A DNA stretch of 64,000 bases, taken from contig VZQC01000392.1 in NCBI GenBank assembly GCA_009823505.1, positions 2,264,292-2,328,291 on the forward strand, in the 5' to 3' direction. The stretch's first letter is position 1; every line of letters starts with the position of its first letter. The DNA is from Rhizomys pruinosus. Its lineage: Eukaryota; Chordata; Mammalia; Rodentia; Spalacidae. Position numbers and translations under genes: made by a program. The notes under the pieces were generated by a model. It worked only from the letters and a program-made list of their open reading frames with translations, ran no database searches and was not told where the DNA came from. This document shows positions 23,088 through 34,763 of the stretch, in pieces.

Positions 23088-24145
23088 CTGGGATAATTAT
23101 TAATCACAGACCTTTTCATTCTCAAAAATGTTCAAACAGTGTATCTTATAATCACCTACTTTGTGCCACCCAAACTGAAAGTCAGAGCAGAGTTGTGCAC
23201 AGGCTGCTGGCTCCTCAGACAAGGACATGTGGGCCAAAAGAAATGTGATTCATGTCCATTCCTACTTTCTTTTCACCTGACTGTGCAGAACAGAATCAGG
23301 GTCTTGTCTTACAACTCTGCCCAGAGATGAGCCCCCAAAGTGAGGATCACCCCAGGCCTGCCCCAACCTAGAAACACCAAGAACTCAAGAGATAAGGAGG
23401 GCTATACAGAGTCCTGGAGAGGGAACATGTGTGCCTATGCCTTGCGCACATCACTAACTTGCCACACATATGAAGTACCTGTGCCTTTTGTAGATGGAAC
23501 ATGACAGGCAACTCTGGGAAAGACACTGAACTCAGAAATGATCATCCAATTTCTATCATTTTCAAGGGGGGAGTAGTATTTTCTTAAAGAAAAGACATAT
23601 GCATGGCACCAAATGTGGAAGAGATGTTTCCCTGGTACCCAATCCTAATGATGGAGCTAATTCATCTGGGTACTTTCAGGAGTCTTCCCTACACAGACAT
23701 GACTTCTAGTAGCCTAAGAACCCAGAAAGGCCCTCTGCTCCAGTCCTTTAGTCTTCTTTACTTCAGAGAATGGGTCAGTTCTCCTCTGCCTCATGACCCA
23801 CAGCAGGTCAAGAGTACATCCAAGAATTTCTCTTTGGCCACTGAAGACCAGAAAAGACGAGTCTAATGACCTGCCTCAGGGAAGAGAGACTAGTTTCTGA
23901 CACCTGTAATGGGGAGAAAGTAATAAACCAGGATGCGTGAGAGAAAAACTGTGCAGACTAAATAGAGATGATAGGTACGATTATTATGTAATACATACCA
24001 CAATATGACATCTATGTACCCTCTGGTGGAGGTGCAGACAGTGGAGGAGACTATGCATGTGTGGGGTACAGAGGGTAGATGGGGATGGTTGTATTTGAAT
24101 GTGAGATGCCCTCTACAGGCTCTGAACTTGATCCCCTGCTGTCAG
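23088..24145. other. Unannotated sequence
   Basis: No repeat family or gene that I can support. Confidence 0.4.
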
Positions 24146-24660
24146 TGCTGTCTGGGAATACTGTGGAACCTTTAGGGAGCAGAACCTCACTGGAGGAATG
24201 GATCACTAAGGGCTGGCCTTAGGTTTTATAGTCCATCCCTACTTCCTGTCCACCCTCTAATTCCTAATTATAGGTAGATCCAATGTGACCAGCCATCTCC
24301 CGTTCCTGATCCTACGCCTTCCCCCATGACAAACTGTGTCCTCTCAAATCATAAAGCAAAATAAACTCTACCCTCTTTTAAAGACTTTTTAAAATGTATT
24401 AATTTCAATTTTGTTTTTGAGAGTTTTGTCTGCATGTTAAATGTATTTGTGTCATACAATGCTCACAGAGACCAGAAGAGGGCGTGAGATCCTGCAGAAC
24501 TGGGGTTACAGACAGTTGTTAGACACCATGTGAGTGCTGAGAACCAAATTCCAGGTCCTCTGCAAGAGCAGCCAGTTCTCTAACCACTGAGCAATTGCTC
24601 TAACCCCAACTCTTCCCTCTTTTAAGTTACTTTTTGTCAGGCTGTTGGTAACAGCAACAA
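24146..24660 (+). mobile_element. Diverged URR1-like element split by B3
   Basis: The pattern aataaactctaccctctttt before the SINE and ggtaacagcaacaaaaaagtaa after it matches the 3' part of URR1-like copies (as at 25760-25825). An old B3-like SINE occupies 24396-24607. The left boundary is uncertain. Confidence 0.5.
24396..24607 (-). mobile_element. Old B3-like SINE
   Basis: Inverted and diverged copy: cagaagagggcgtgagatcc, gtcctctgcaagagcagcc and the inverted head ending gctctaacccc. Short form. Confidence 0.75.
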
Positions 24661-24745
24661 AAAAGTAACTAATACAAGTATTCTCTGTACAATCTACTTA
24701 ATTTTTTCTGAATCTAAAATTACTCTAAAAAATAAACTTTATTGG

Positions 24746-24960
24746 GGGCTAGAGAGATGGCTCAGTAGTTAAGAGCACTGGCTATCCTTGCAGAGGACCC
24801 AGGTTCAATGCCCAACACCCACATGGTGGCTAGCAACTGTCCATAGCTCCAGTTCCAGGGGATCTGACACTCTCTTCTGATCACTGTAGGCACTGAATGA
24901 CACGGGGGCACTAATACATTCATACAACATAAAATAAAAATAATATTTTAAAAACCCTTA
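24746..24960 (+). mobile_element. B3-like SINE, diverged
   Basis: Head ggggctagagagatggctca, segment gcagaggacccaggttcaa, tail ataaaataaaaataat. Older than the CpG-rich copies. Confidence 0.82.
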
Positions 24961-25188
24961 AAAACAGACAGGAACAGGACTAGGGAGATGGCTCACTTGG
25001 TAAAGTGCTTATTATACAAGTATGAGGGCTTGAGTTTGAGCCCCAAAGAATACACATAAAGAGCCAGGCACAGCACTCCCTGTAATCCCAGCACTGGGGA
25101 GGTGGAGACAGGAGGATCCCTAGGGCCAATCTAGCCAAATAGGCAGCTCCAGATTCAGTGAGAGACTCTGCCTCAAAAAATAAGGTGG

Positions 25189-25360
25189 AGCCGGGCGTGG
25201 TGGCGCACGCCTTTAATCCTAGCACTTGGGAGGCAGAGGCAGGCGGATCTTTGTGAGTTCAAGGCCAGCCTGGTCTACAATGTGAGTTCCAGGACAGTTG
25301 GGGCTACAGGGAGACCCTGTCTCGAAAAGACCCAAAAATAAAAAAAAAAAAAAAAAAAAA
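25189..25360 (+). mobile_element. B1 SINE inserted in B4
   Basis: Near-complete CpG-retaining B1 (gccgggcgtggtggcgcac ... ccctgtctcgaaaag) with a poly(A) tail. The flanking taaggtgga is duplicated at about 25179 and 25362. Confidence 0.93.
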
Positions 25361-25421
25361 AGTAAGGTGGAGCATGATAGAGCAGAAAGGATCCTGTTGT
25401 CTTCCAGTGGGTTTACCCATG

Positions 25422-25424
<3 letters not shown>

Positions 25425-25454
<30 letters not shown>

Positions 25455-25472
25455 CATGCACACATACACACA
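25425..25472 (+). repeat. (CA)n microsatellite, left half
   Basis: CA repeats with CATG/CATA interruptions form the B4 tail and are split by the next element. Confidence 0.9.
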
Positions 25473-25486
25473 CTGCAGGTGGTTTG

Positions 25487-25821
25487 AATGAGAATGTCCC
25501 CCACAAGCTTCAAGTATTCAGACTTTCTGTACCCTGTTGGTGTGCTGTTTTGAGGGTCTTAGAAAGTATGACCATGCTCAAGGAAGTACGTCACTGAGGG
25601 CAGGCTTAGAGAGTTCAACAAGCCTTGCCAGTCTCCAGTTCTCTCTCTGCTTCCTGTAGTCACTGGAAGATGTGAACCTCAGCTTTCTGCTCCAGCTCCT
25701 GCCACCATGCCTCCCTGCCACGATGGACTCTAATTCCCTGGAACCATCAATCAGAAGCTCAAATAAACTCTTCCTTTTATAAGTTCCCATGGTGGTTTTA
25801 TCACAGCAACAGAAAAGTGAC

Positions 25822-25825
<4 letters not shown>
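25487..25825 (+). mobile_element. URR1-like element in a (CA)n tract
   Basis: It reads gtggtttgaatgagaatgtc at the left and cagcaacagaaaagtgacta at the right. CA-repeat sequence lies on both sides, so the element split the microsatellite. It is the reverse orientation of the copy at 19872-20229. No ORF of its own. Confidence 0.7.

Positions 25826-25855
<30 letters not shown>
25826..25855 (+). repeat. (CA)n microsatellite, right half
   Basis: About 14 CA units following the URR1-like element. Confidence 0.9.
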
Positions 25856-25856
<1 letters not shown>

Positions 25857-25859
25857 AGA

Positions 25860-27450
25860 TAGGCACAGCTATAGGCCAAGAAAGTCTGGGTCTGGTGTGC
25901 CAAGGCAGGGCCAGCACCAATCTGAAGGAGGCTTCCAGGTCACCACTTGACTAGAGTTGAGGTACACAAGTTTGCTCTCCCACATTTCACTAAACTGCAA
26001 GTGAAGGCCCCAATACTTTCACATGTGCACAATATTTACCAACAATGAAGGTAAGCTGGTAATTATTCCATGTGATTGCTGATGAGATGGAAGATGAGAG
26101 AGCAAGAACAGAAAGGACCCCCAGATGGGGTCATTGTCTCTTGTGAGGCATTATAAGGCAGGGTTACGTGTCCCAGTGAGTTTGGCATACACTTGTGGAA
26201 CACACATTCGCAGAGAGCACACACACTTAGGGGACAAATGTAGAGGGGGGACATATTGGAGGGAGGGGGCAGATACTCATGGACCTACAAGACAAGGACT
26301 GGGACAGGCACTGGGTGCTTCCAGAAAGCAGTGGCAGTCTTTGTTTTCACAACACTGTCCATGAGATTTAAGTTACTATTGTTCTCTTAAATAAGAGCTA
26401 AATAAATTAAAAAGGCAATGAAATATTTAAGATAAAATTAATCTAGACAGCAACAGTGACAGAAACACTAAATGTCAACAGTTCTTGGAATACTGGAGCC
26501 TCCAAAGGGACTGGTATGTGTTTCAGTAAGTTAGGATTCTTCCTCAAAATGCCATCATTTTGGGAGTTTAATCCCCCAGGAATTAAGAGATTTCCTGTCA
26601 GTAGCAGTTATTTGGTTCAACTCCCAAGGAAAAAAGTAAATAAACAAAAAGAGAGTGAGCAGATCCTGCCAGTGGCTGCAGGCTGTCACCAGCAGGTCCT
26701 TACGGGCAGCTCACCCAGCCCTCTCTGAAAACAACCTTCCTCTGCCTAGATGGAGCTGCTTTCCAAACTAGCTGGAAACAAAGAAACCAGAATTCGTCAT
26801 AGAATAGGCAGTACCATCTTCAGGCTTGTTTCCTGGAGCCACTGGCTAGTCAAACTGCCTTCTGGCTGACGCCAGCCTCTCAGTCCAGCTGCCTCAGCCA
26901 GGAAGAACAGTGCAGAGGAAAGAACTGCACATTTTATTTTCAAAGTTTGGAAGGGAAAAAGCAAGTGAACATAAGTGAAAAATAAACTAATTTGAGCTTT
27001 TCTTTCCACACCAGCTCACAGAGCAGAAGGTTAAGCTAAAAACAAAAGAAGTCCAAGATTTCTGAGGCAGGCTACAGGATACAGACATGTTCACATGGAC
27101 TGCTGACTAGAAAAGGGCCTGCTGCTTAAGGAAGGAGCAACCTCCTCACAGTGCAGCTGTTAACCTTCATGGAAATGTCTATGGTAGAACTCCAAATAAA
27201 AATGTCAAGATAAAATGGACTATTTTTTGTTAAATCCAGTTTGAGATGGCTCTATTAATGACAACCTAATCAGTTAGGAAGTACGATAAACACTGGTCTT
27301 AATCCCAAGCCTTGGAAACCAAAGTGCACCAACAGCTCAAAAACTGTGTCTTCCTGCCAGGAGGGTGGACCACACTCTCCAGAGAGAGGGCAAAGCACCA
27401 GATGTGCAAGCCACAGACCAGCGTGGGTGGACAACAAAGGTGAATACTAC
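25860..27450. other. Unannotated sequence
   Basis: No repeat or gene that I can support. Several short open frames without motif content. Confidence 0.45.
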
Positions 27451-27451
27451 A

Positions 27452-27610
27452 GACAGGTGTGGTGGTGCACACCTGTAATCCCAGAACTCAGGAGGCAGAG
27501 GCAGAGGCAGACGCATCATTGAAGTTTGAGGCTAGCCTGGGCCATATAGTGAGTTCACTAACACACATGCAGACAATACACTTGCACACATAAAAAAATA
27601 AATAAAAATA
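27452..27610 (+). mobile_element. B1 SINE joined to a B3 tail
   Basis: 27452-27556 is B1 (aggtgtggtggtgcacacct, gcctgggccatatagtgagtt). It is followed directly by acatgcagacaatacacttg and an A-rich tail, which resembles the 3' end of B3. Either a chimeric SINE or two adjacent fragments. Confidence 0.6.
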
Positions 27611-27753
27611 GACCCCAGATATGTCCTTTAACATGTGATTCGTGTGCTATGAACATTTTGTTTTCTGTTTACTTGAAAATGAACCCATAAATGTCTCTTG
27701 AGGGTTGGTGTATTCAATAAAAGAAACACCAATTTTAAATTTAAAATAAATAG

Positions 27754-27905
27754 AGTCGGGTGTGGTGGTGCATGCCTTTAATTCCAGCACTCAGGAGGCA
27801 GAGGCAGGTGGATCTCTGTGAGTTCAAGGCCAGCCTGACCTAAATAGAGAGTTCTAGGACAGCTGAGGTTGCAGGGAGACCCTGTCTCAAAAAGACCAAA
27901 AAAAA
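27754..27905 (+). mobile_element. B1 SINE
   Basis: Near full-length B1: gtcgggtgtggtggtgcatg, gttcaaggccagcctgacct, gaccctgtctcaaaaagacc. Moderately diverged. Confidence 0.9.
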
Positions 27906-27946
27906 TTTTAAATAATACAATATATTTTTAAAAAAATTTACTTAGA

Positions 27947-28096
27947 GGCCGGGAGGTAACTCAGTTGGTAGAATGCATGAAACCCCAGTACCACATAAAT
28001 TGATCATGATGGTGCCTACCTGTAATCTTAGCACTCAGGAGACAGAAACAGGACTTTAAAGTCATCCTTGGCTATAGAATGTGCAACCTTGTCTCA
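27947..28096 (+). mobile_element. ID_B1-type composite SINE
   Basis: An ID-like head (gccgggaggtaactcagttg) is followed by a B1-like half (tgcctacctgtaatcttagc ... cttgtctcaaaa). Confidence 0.65.
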
Positions 28097-28140
28097 AAAT
28101 TAATTAATTAATTAATTAATTAATTAATTAATTAATTAAT
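28097..28140 (+). repeat. (TTAA)n microsatellite
   Basis: About 11 tandem TTAA/ATTA units forming the tail of the preceding SINE. Confidence 0.95.
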
Positions 28141-28252
28141 ATTGACTTAGTTCTTAAACATATATTATAAAGAGTATAAATGAATGGAGTTACCCTATAA
28201 CAGGTAACAACGCCTCTAGTAGGCACCACAGGCTAAGAAATAAAAAGGCCCA

Positions 28253-29275
28253 GTGCCAGGAATCAGTTACTTCTTTCAGAGTTGCTGGCCAGTAAGGTCC
28301 CACAGACCCCAAACATTACAGGCTATTGCCATTGTTCTTGGTTACCCTCCAAAACTTAACAGTAAAACCCTATTGCTAAAGACATCACATACTTCAGTCA
28401 TAGAACATGGGGAAATCAACCTGGTACCAACCTTGAAGCTTATATTTACTGACAGTACTAGAAGGTTTTTATGCATGCTACCAGAAGAGAAAAGTAATCA
28501 TCAACCTCACCCAGCTCTGAACTCTGCAAGCTACAATAATGACTGGGCTGGCAAGATAAATCATGCAATAGTAGCATGGGTATCATGGGACTAACCAGGC
28601 ATTTCTAATTGAATTTAAGGCCTCCTCCACAAGTTGGAACCTGTACCTGAGACCTATATTGGGCTCAAGGACCCATGCGACTAGACAGGTCACAGGCCCT
28701 AGGGAAGAACCTACTGTTAGACTGTTAAATGGACACAGTATTAAACAGAGTCCTATTGACTTATTGCTATACTCAAAATTAGCGCATCTCTGAACTCTCT
28801 TCAGAGAAGCTTCTTTTTCTTTAAGAGTGCAGACCTTGGGAGGTCCACCACATTCCAGCAGAGTGTATGGGTAGTACAAATTGGACTTGATGGATTTAGA
28901 AAGAAAAATCCAGCACGTAACATAGCCAATAGAGAAAGGAACCTGTAAACCCTCCCATGGAATTTAATAAGCCTGTTCCAGGATACAACTGCAATAAAGG
29001 ATACTGCTGTAGAAAAGAAAAAAGAAAACAGCCTCAAAAGCTTTAAATTCTATTGACACCAATAAGTGAGAAGTAAATAGATCTGACCCATGAAATGATT
29101 CTTCACAGAAGAAATGTCTCCACCAGATTGCCCTTTATACTCATATCCTCAGAGGACACTGAGTTGGGTGGGCAGGGAAGGGAGCTGGATCTGAGAGGAG
29201 CTGAGGAGAGTGAATATGATCAAAATGCAACATATGACATTCTTAAAGAATTAATAAAAATGTTTTAAAACTCAA
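28253..29275 (+). mobile_element. Old L1 (Lx-like) 3'UTR with an insertion
   Basis: 28253-28888 and 29151-29275 resemble the long 3'UTR of older rodent L1/Lx elements. The second part ends gatcaaaatgcaacatatga, then aattaataaaaatg, a typical L1 3' terminus (compare 63180-63245). About 260 bp of unrelated sequence (28889-29150) interrupts it. Confidence 0.55.
28911..29147 (+). repeat. Duplicated segment, copy 1
   Basis: About 237 bp nearly identical to 30599-30850. The match runs from cagcacgtaacatagcc to ctttatactcatatc, with indels of roughly 14 and 3 bp. This copy lies within the old L1 3'UTR. Confidence 0.9.
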
Positions 29276-29284
29276 TTAATTAAT

Positions 29285-29560
29285 TAATTATTTTTGACTT
29301 AGAACTGACATCTTTATAATGTTGAAGTACCCAAGAATGAGGCACCTGCCCCCCCACCTCTATGTCTTCTCTTGTGCTTTAGGATTTGAACAATGTTTTT
29401 CTTTCTAAGCACTCTATTATAAGCGCTGGATACAGTTATCTCTTCCACAACATCCACAGCTGCTTATTTTTTCATATATGAAAATATTACTGACGTCTGA
29501 ATATTAATTTTATATTCTTGCCTTGGGAAATCCTTTTTATCATTTGAGTTATTTTTATCA
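29285..29560 (-). mobile_element. Possible ancient L1 remnant
   Basis: Phrases such as aactgacatctttataatg and the following T-rich text resemble inverted ORF2 of old mammalian L1 elements. Very diverged. Confidence 0.4.
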
Positions 29561-30598
29561 TGGTTCCCTAGAGCTGCACCATCTGATGTAGCAGTCACCA
29601 GCCAGGCTCTGGGTAGGAGGAAGGGTAGGGTTCAGTGGGCAGTCTCCTCTGGCTTTTTGATACTCTGCCAACAGAGACACGTTTCCCTGTTTTCACTGCT
29701 TATACCTTTGTTTTCTCTTGACTCTGGCTCACCTTGCCTAGCCAATGGACACGTTAGGATCTCTTCATAATTATTAATGAAACTGAACCTCTGTGTTTAG
29801 TGCCATTTCTTCCTGGCTCAGGCACTTGGGTGCTGACCACCCACTTCCCTGCTGGTTTTTTGGGGGTGGGGGATGAAGAATAAGTTAAAAAAAATGTCAG
29901 CCTGAAGCTTATCCTGCTTCTATCTCAGCAATACTTTCTTTACCTTTCTGGTTCTCAATTATATTTAAGGACCTCTAGTGATACTTGTTTCACAGAGACA
30001 AACAAAAGTTCCATCTGGTATAGGCTAAATTGCTGATATTTGTGAGTCCTGAAAAAGAGAAATGCTTAAGCTTCTAAATGTATTTGTTAGAATTTAAAAG
30101 AAAGAAGAAAACCTATTTCCAAACCCTGTCTCTGCTTCAGTATTCTGATGACCACACACCTATTGAACCTTTGGTCTATACATCATCTTCATTCACACAG
30201 GACCCCTTTTCAGCAATGTATGTCCCCAGGACTATAGCCTGTCACGGACCACATGAAACATGCTTAGTGAAGTAAAGTAAACCAAAATTTTCAGAGTGGC
30301 TGGGAAATTATTTCTAATAATTTGTTTTGATTAGTCCCTAAGTAGATCATTCATCATTAGGACAGTAAAAGGGGGCAGCAAGCACAGAGGCCTGCAATTC
30401 CCAGCACCTCCAGGGTTTGTGAACCCAGGCTCTTGTGGGAACAGCTATGTAGGTACGGCAGCACTGAGCCTGTGTGGTTCCTCATGCCTGCCTCTAGGTC
30501 AAAGACTCCCTGATATATGGCCATACAGACACACTGAGAACCTCAACCCACATGGAACACAGAGAGCTTTGTTAGGGTTCATAAAAGGGCTTTAAACT
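29561..30598. other. Unannotated sequence
   Basis: Nothing recognisable between the two copies of the duplicated segment. Confidence 0.4.
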
Positions 30599-30850
30599 CA
30601 GCAGGTAACACAGCCAAGCAGAGAAAGGAACCTGTAAACCCTCCCATGGAATTTAATAAGCCTGTTCCAGGATACAACTGCAATAAAGGGAAAGAATTAA
30701 TACTGCTGTGGAAAAGAAAAAAAGAAAACAGCCTCAAAAGCTTTAAATTCTATTGATAACACCAATAAGTGAGAAGTAAATAGATCTGACCCATGAAATG
30801 ACTCTTCACAGAAGAAATGTCTCCACCAGATTGCCCTTTATTGTCATATC
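30599..30850 (+). repeat. Duplicated segment, copy 2
   Basis: Second copy of the segment at 28911-29147, in the same orientation about 1.7 kb away. It is slightly longer (extra gaaagaattaatact). Its flanks are not recognisable repeats, so it may be the donor copy. Confidence 0.9.
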
Positions 30851-32392
30851 ACAGAACAAGACAATAGTATCACAAGTAAAACAGACTGAAAGAGCAAAAA
30901 GCTGGTTTCAGCGAAAATTTCTAGATATGGGTCATACTGTAAAAAGGAACTCACAGTAGTTCAGAATTCTATGGACTGGTGGAGGTTGGTTTCCTGGCAC
31001 TCCTACAGATGGGTAAATCTCATTTCTAGTCTACTGTCTGCCCACAACCCCCGATACATTTTTACAAAGGAGGCTACATACTGAAAATATGCTCACTTAG
31101 ACCTCACTCCTCCCTTACCTGCATTTTGACTTTTCATGGTCACAATTACCTAAGGTCAATCATCCTCTCACCATATTAATGAAAAATTCCAATTCATAGT
31201 GAGCTGCTCTGAAGAACAGGCAGAAATCTCTGACTGTCTGGCTTTACCCCACCTGGGAGGTGAATCAGGCCTGGCTTTGATACAGCCATGCTGTTAATGC
31301 TAGCTTCCTGTTGGTCACTTAGTAGCCATCCTGACTATGAGAAAGAGTGTCATAGTACTGCAATTAGGTAGCACTTACACACTAGCCCAACCTCATGTCA
31401 TTATCTATGTTACTCAGCTCATTGTGGAGACACTGTCATCTCACATCAGCACTCTGTGAACATATTATAGTAAGATATTCTGAGAGGGAATAAGATATTT
31501 GATTACAAAGGAACTGTTTAGTTTTATTATTAGTCACTGTTAACTTTTTACTATGTCTAATTAATTAAACCTTAATGTAGGTATATATGATTAGGAAACA
31601 TAGCACTTATCAGGCACTTGTGGGATATCAGAACACTTATCCAAGTGGTTGAGGAGGACAGTCTATACTTGTATGAAACAAATTTAATAGAGAACAAAAA
31701 GACACAAGGTTAGAATGCTATTCTCTTTGCAGTGTTCAAAACACCTCAGTATTTCCTGGGGGCTGGCTCTTACGGGTTGTCTCACTTAAATGCAATTAAT
31801 TAACTGTGATCTAAGAACCTCAATTCCACAACTGAGTAGAAGAGATGGGGCCAGTCAGAAGCAGCTGAAGAAAACAGAAAAACCAAGCTTTCTAGTTCTC
31901 TTGCCATCCTGGAAAGGCAACATGAAACTCAAGCTCTAAGACATCCTGAGCCACCCAGCCAAAAACTAAAATGCAAAGGATCAATGGTGCATTGAAAACT
32001 AACAGAAAGACCACTTAGGAAGGAAAGCCAAAAGTCCTGCAGGCAGCATCCGCCTCTACCCTAGCCCTGGAGGGAGCTTCTGAGCCCAGTCCTGCTCTCC
32101 ACAGCTGCACTCAGAATTTGGGGACTTCATTTGGGAAAAACGGACTTTCTACTCATGTCATTAAAGCTTAGACCCCTGGCAAGCTAGAAGTCATCCCAAA
32201 AGATCTCCAGGGGTGTGTGGAGGTGGCACCCTGCTTGAGGCCACCAGGACAGGTGGAGATAAGCTTCCCAGGTCAGAGGAAGTGTCTGTAGCCCAAGAGC
32301 TGCCAGGCAAAGCTCCCACCATCCAAAGCTTCCCTCACCACTCCTGGTATGTCCCTGCTTAGAGCGCTTCACAGAACCCTTGAGATACTCTG
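30851..32392. other. Unannotated sequence
   Basis: Unique-looking, moderately AT-rich. No gene supported. Confidence 0.45.
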
Positions 32393-32598
32393 TGTGCTGT
32401 GTAGTTTTAATTGTCAACTTAATACAATCTGGCATCACCTGGGAAGAGTCTGGACCAGGGACTATCTACATCAGTTTGGCCTGTCAGGATATCTGTGGAT
32501 TATCTCAATTATGTTAACTGATGTGGGAAGAGGCAGCACAAAAGTAGGTGACACCATGCCCTCTGTTTCAGTCCTGGACTGTGTGTAAGAGGAGCTTT
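32393..32598 (+). mobile_element. URR1-like element, truncated
   Basis: It starts gtgctgtgtagttttaattg and has gtcaacttaatacaatctgg, the URR1-like start seen inverted at 16.0 kb. It is cut off where L1 sequence begins. Confidence 0.5.
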
Positions 32599-32599
32599 T

Positions 32600-33540
32600 C
32601 ATCCACAAATGAAGGAAACCATTCATCTTTTTTTTTTTTTTTTCTGGGACTGTGTTACTTCACTTAGGATAATTGCTTCAAGTTCCATCCATTTACCAGC
32701 AAAGCTCATGATGTCGTATTTCTTTACTGCTGCATAGAACTCCATTGTGTAGATGTACCACATTTTTGTTATCCAATCATCAGTTGAGGGGCATTTGGGT
32801 TGGTTCCAGCTCTTTGCTAATGTGAAGAGAGCTGCGATAAACACAGCTATGCATGTATCTCTGTGGCAGGATGAGTCTTGTGGGTATATACCCAGGAGTG
32901 GTATGGCTGGGTCAGGTGGTAGGCTCATATTGAGTTTTTTAAGGATTCTCCACACTGCTTTCTTTCCACAGTGGTCATACCAGTTTACATTCCCACCAGC
33001 AGTGGATAAGTGTTCCCCTTTCCCCACAACTTCTCCAGCATTCAGTATCTTTTGTTTTCTTGATCTTGGCTAATCTTATTGGAGTGAGATGATACCTTAG
33101 TGTGGTTTTAATTTGTATTTCCTTAATTATTAATGATGTTGAACAGAACACTTTTTAAGATGTTTCTCAGCCATCTTTACTTCCTCTTGGTGAAGTCTCT
33201 GTCAGCTTTTACTCCATCTTTTGAGTAGGTCATTTGTTTTCTTACTTTCTTTGTTTTTTAAGAGCTTATATATTCTGGATGTTAATGCTCTGTCAGATGT
33301 ATCAGTGGAAGGTTTCCTCCCACTCTGTGGGTTTCCAAATCCCTAGTTGGCAGACAAACTGAGAAACTTATTATTAATATTCATTTATCTGAAAGTACAC
33401 TGTGCTATTCCAATGTGAATCTCTAAATGGGCTCTAGAATTGGCCCTACCACTTAATTTCAGACATTGTAATTACATTGTAATTACCATATATGGAAGAT
33501 AAGTAGTCAGAGTCTTTAAAAAAAAAGAATGTAAAGTTAC
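32600..33540 (+). mobile_element. 5'-inverted L1 3' end
   Basis: 32600-33333 is L1 ORF2 C-terminal sequence on the minus strand (a 134-codon frame at 32623-33027 matches [19 protein letters not shown]). At 33334 the orientation flips and L1 3'UTR sequence continues in sense to about 33540. The flip falls at the ORF2/3'UTR boundary with little apparent loss, a compact twin-priming structure. Confidence 0.82.
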
Positions 33541-33593
33541 ACATCTTTAGAGCTGCATGCAAATTTATGTTAAAGAAAAATGTGACTCTCTAG

Positions 33594-33751
33594 CCAGGCA
33601 TGGTGGTCGCACACTGTTAATCCTAGCACTTGGAGGCAGAGGTAGGGATCTTTGTGAGTTCAAGGCCAGCCTGGTCTACAAGTGAATTCCAGACAGCTGG
33701 GGCTACAGGGAGACCTGTCCTCAAAAGCCAAAAAAAAAAATTTTTTTTTTT
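33594..33751 (+). mobile_element. B1 SINE with TSD, error-prone sequence
   Basis: B1 flanked by aatgtgactctcta (33579-33592) and aatgtgaatctcta (33752-33765). The body lacks single bases at several homopolymers (cttggaggca, ggagacctgtcc), unusual for a B1 of this age and suggestive of read errors. Confidence 0.85.
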
Positions 33752-33765
33752 AATGTGAATCTCTA

Positions 33766-34480
33766 AATGTGAATCTTCAGCAAGTGTGTTGGCAAAACTG
33801 GGATCACCATTGTAGAAGAATGAAATTAAAACCCCAACCTCTCACCCTGTACAAAAGTGAACTCCAGATGGTTAAAGACCTCAAAGTGACCCCCCAAACG
33901 CTGAAGATGATAGAAAAAAAAGTTGGCACAGACTACAATACAAGACATAGGCGTAAGAAGAGACTTCCTAAATCAGACAGCAGCTGCACAAGAATTAAGG
34001 CGACAATTGACAAATGGGACCCATCAACTCAAAAGCTTCGTTACATCAAAAGAAACAATCGAGGGGAATTGAAGAAAATCCCACAGGATGTGGAGGAAAC
34101 CTTCACCGTCCGCAGATACATCGACAAAGCATTTATTATCCAGAATATAAACTACTCAAAAACAAAGAAAAAAGGAACAATATCCCGCTCAATAGATGGA
34201 GCAAAGAACTGAAACAGGGACTTCACAAGCAATTGAATTAGCAGATGTCTGAGAAAACACCTTCAAGAACTGCTCAACATCAGTTAATCATGTAGGGACA
34301 TGCAAATGAAAACCACTTTACAGATATCATCTTACCTCCAATAAGAATGGCTAGATCATACAGAAAACAAATGATACCGATGGCTGGAGAGGTTGTGGGG
34401 AAGGGGAACACTCATCCACTGCTGGTGGGGAATGTAAACTAGTTACAGACCCCTATGGAGAGCAAAGTGGGGTGAGACCC
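33766..34480 (+). mobile_element. L1 ORF2 C-terminal fragment, indel-rich
   Basis: Sense-strand ORF2 sequence from about CWQNW through the region preceding the Cys-rich motif (open 33769-34212), then ggagaggttgtggggaaggg. Many single-base indels relative to the intact copy at 46.4-50.3 kb break the frame. The sequence degrades toward the gap. Confidence 0.8.
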
Positions 34481-34763
34481 TGGAAGATTGGGGAATGACA
34501 GTTGCCAACCACAGGGAGAGAAAAGAGACGGAAAGAGGGCAGAGAGAAAAAAGAGGGGGGAAGAGAGGAAAAAAGAAGGAACGGAACGCAAGCACAGAGA
34601 AAAAAATAAGACCGAATTGGGGAGAGGCCCGCGATGGCAGGGAAAGACGGCTACAGGGTCGCATAGGAGTTGATTTGGGGGAATTGGCGTCTAAAGAATA
34701 TACATCGAGCAGCTCAACGCACCTTGAAAACTCGCGACGATACCTCAGGGTTTTTTTTTTCCA
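34481..34763. other. Low-complexity, probably low-quality sequence at gap edge
   Basis: GA-rich text with no similarity to the L1 expected to continue here, running into the gap. Likely an unpolished long-read edge. Confidence 0.55.

Larger units (their letters stand above)
24977..25480 (+). mobile_element. B4-type composite SINE, interrupted by B1
   Basis: A tRNA/ID-like head (ctagggagatggctcacttg) is joined to a B1-like half (tgtaatcccagcactggg), then ataaggtgga. After a B1 insertion the element resumes at 25361 (taaggtggagcatgatag) and ends in a CA-rich tail. This head-plus-B1 organisation is that of rodent B4 elements. Confidence 0.7.
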
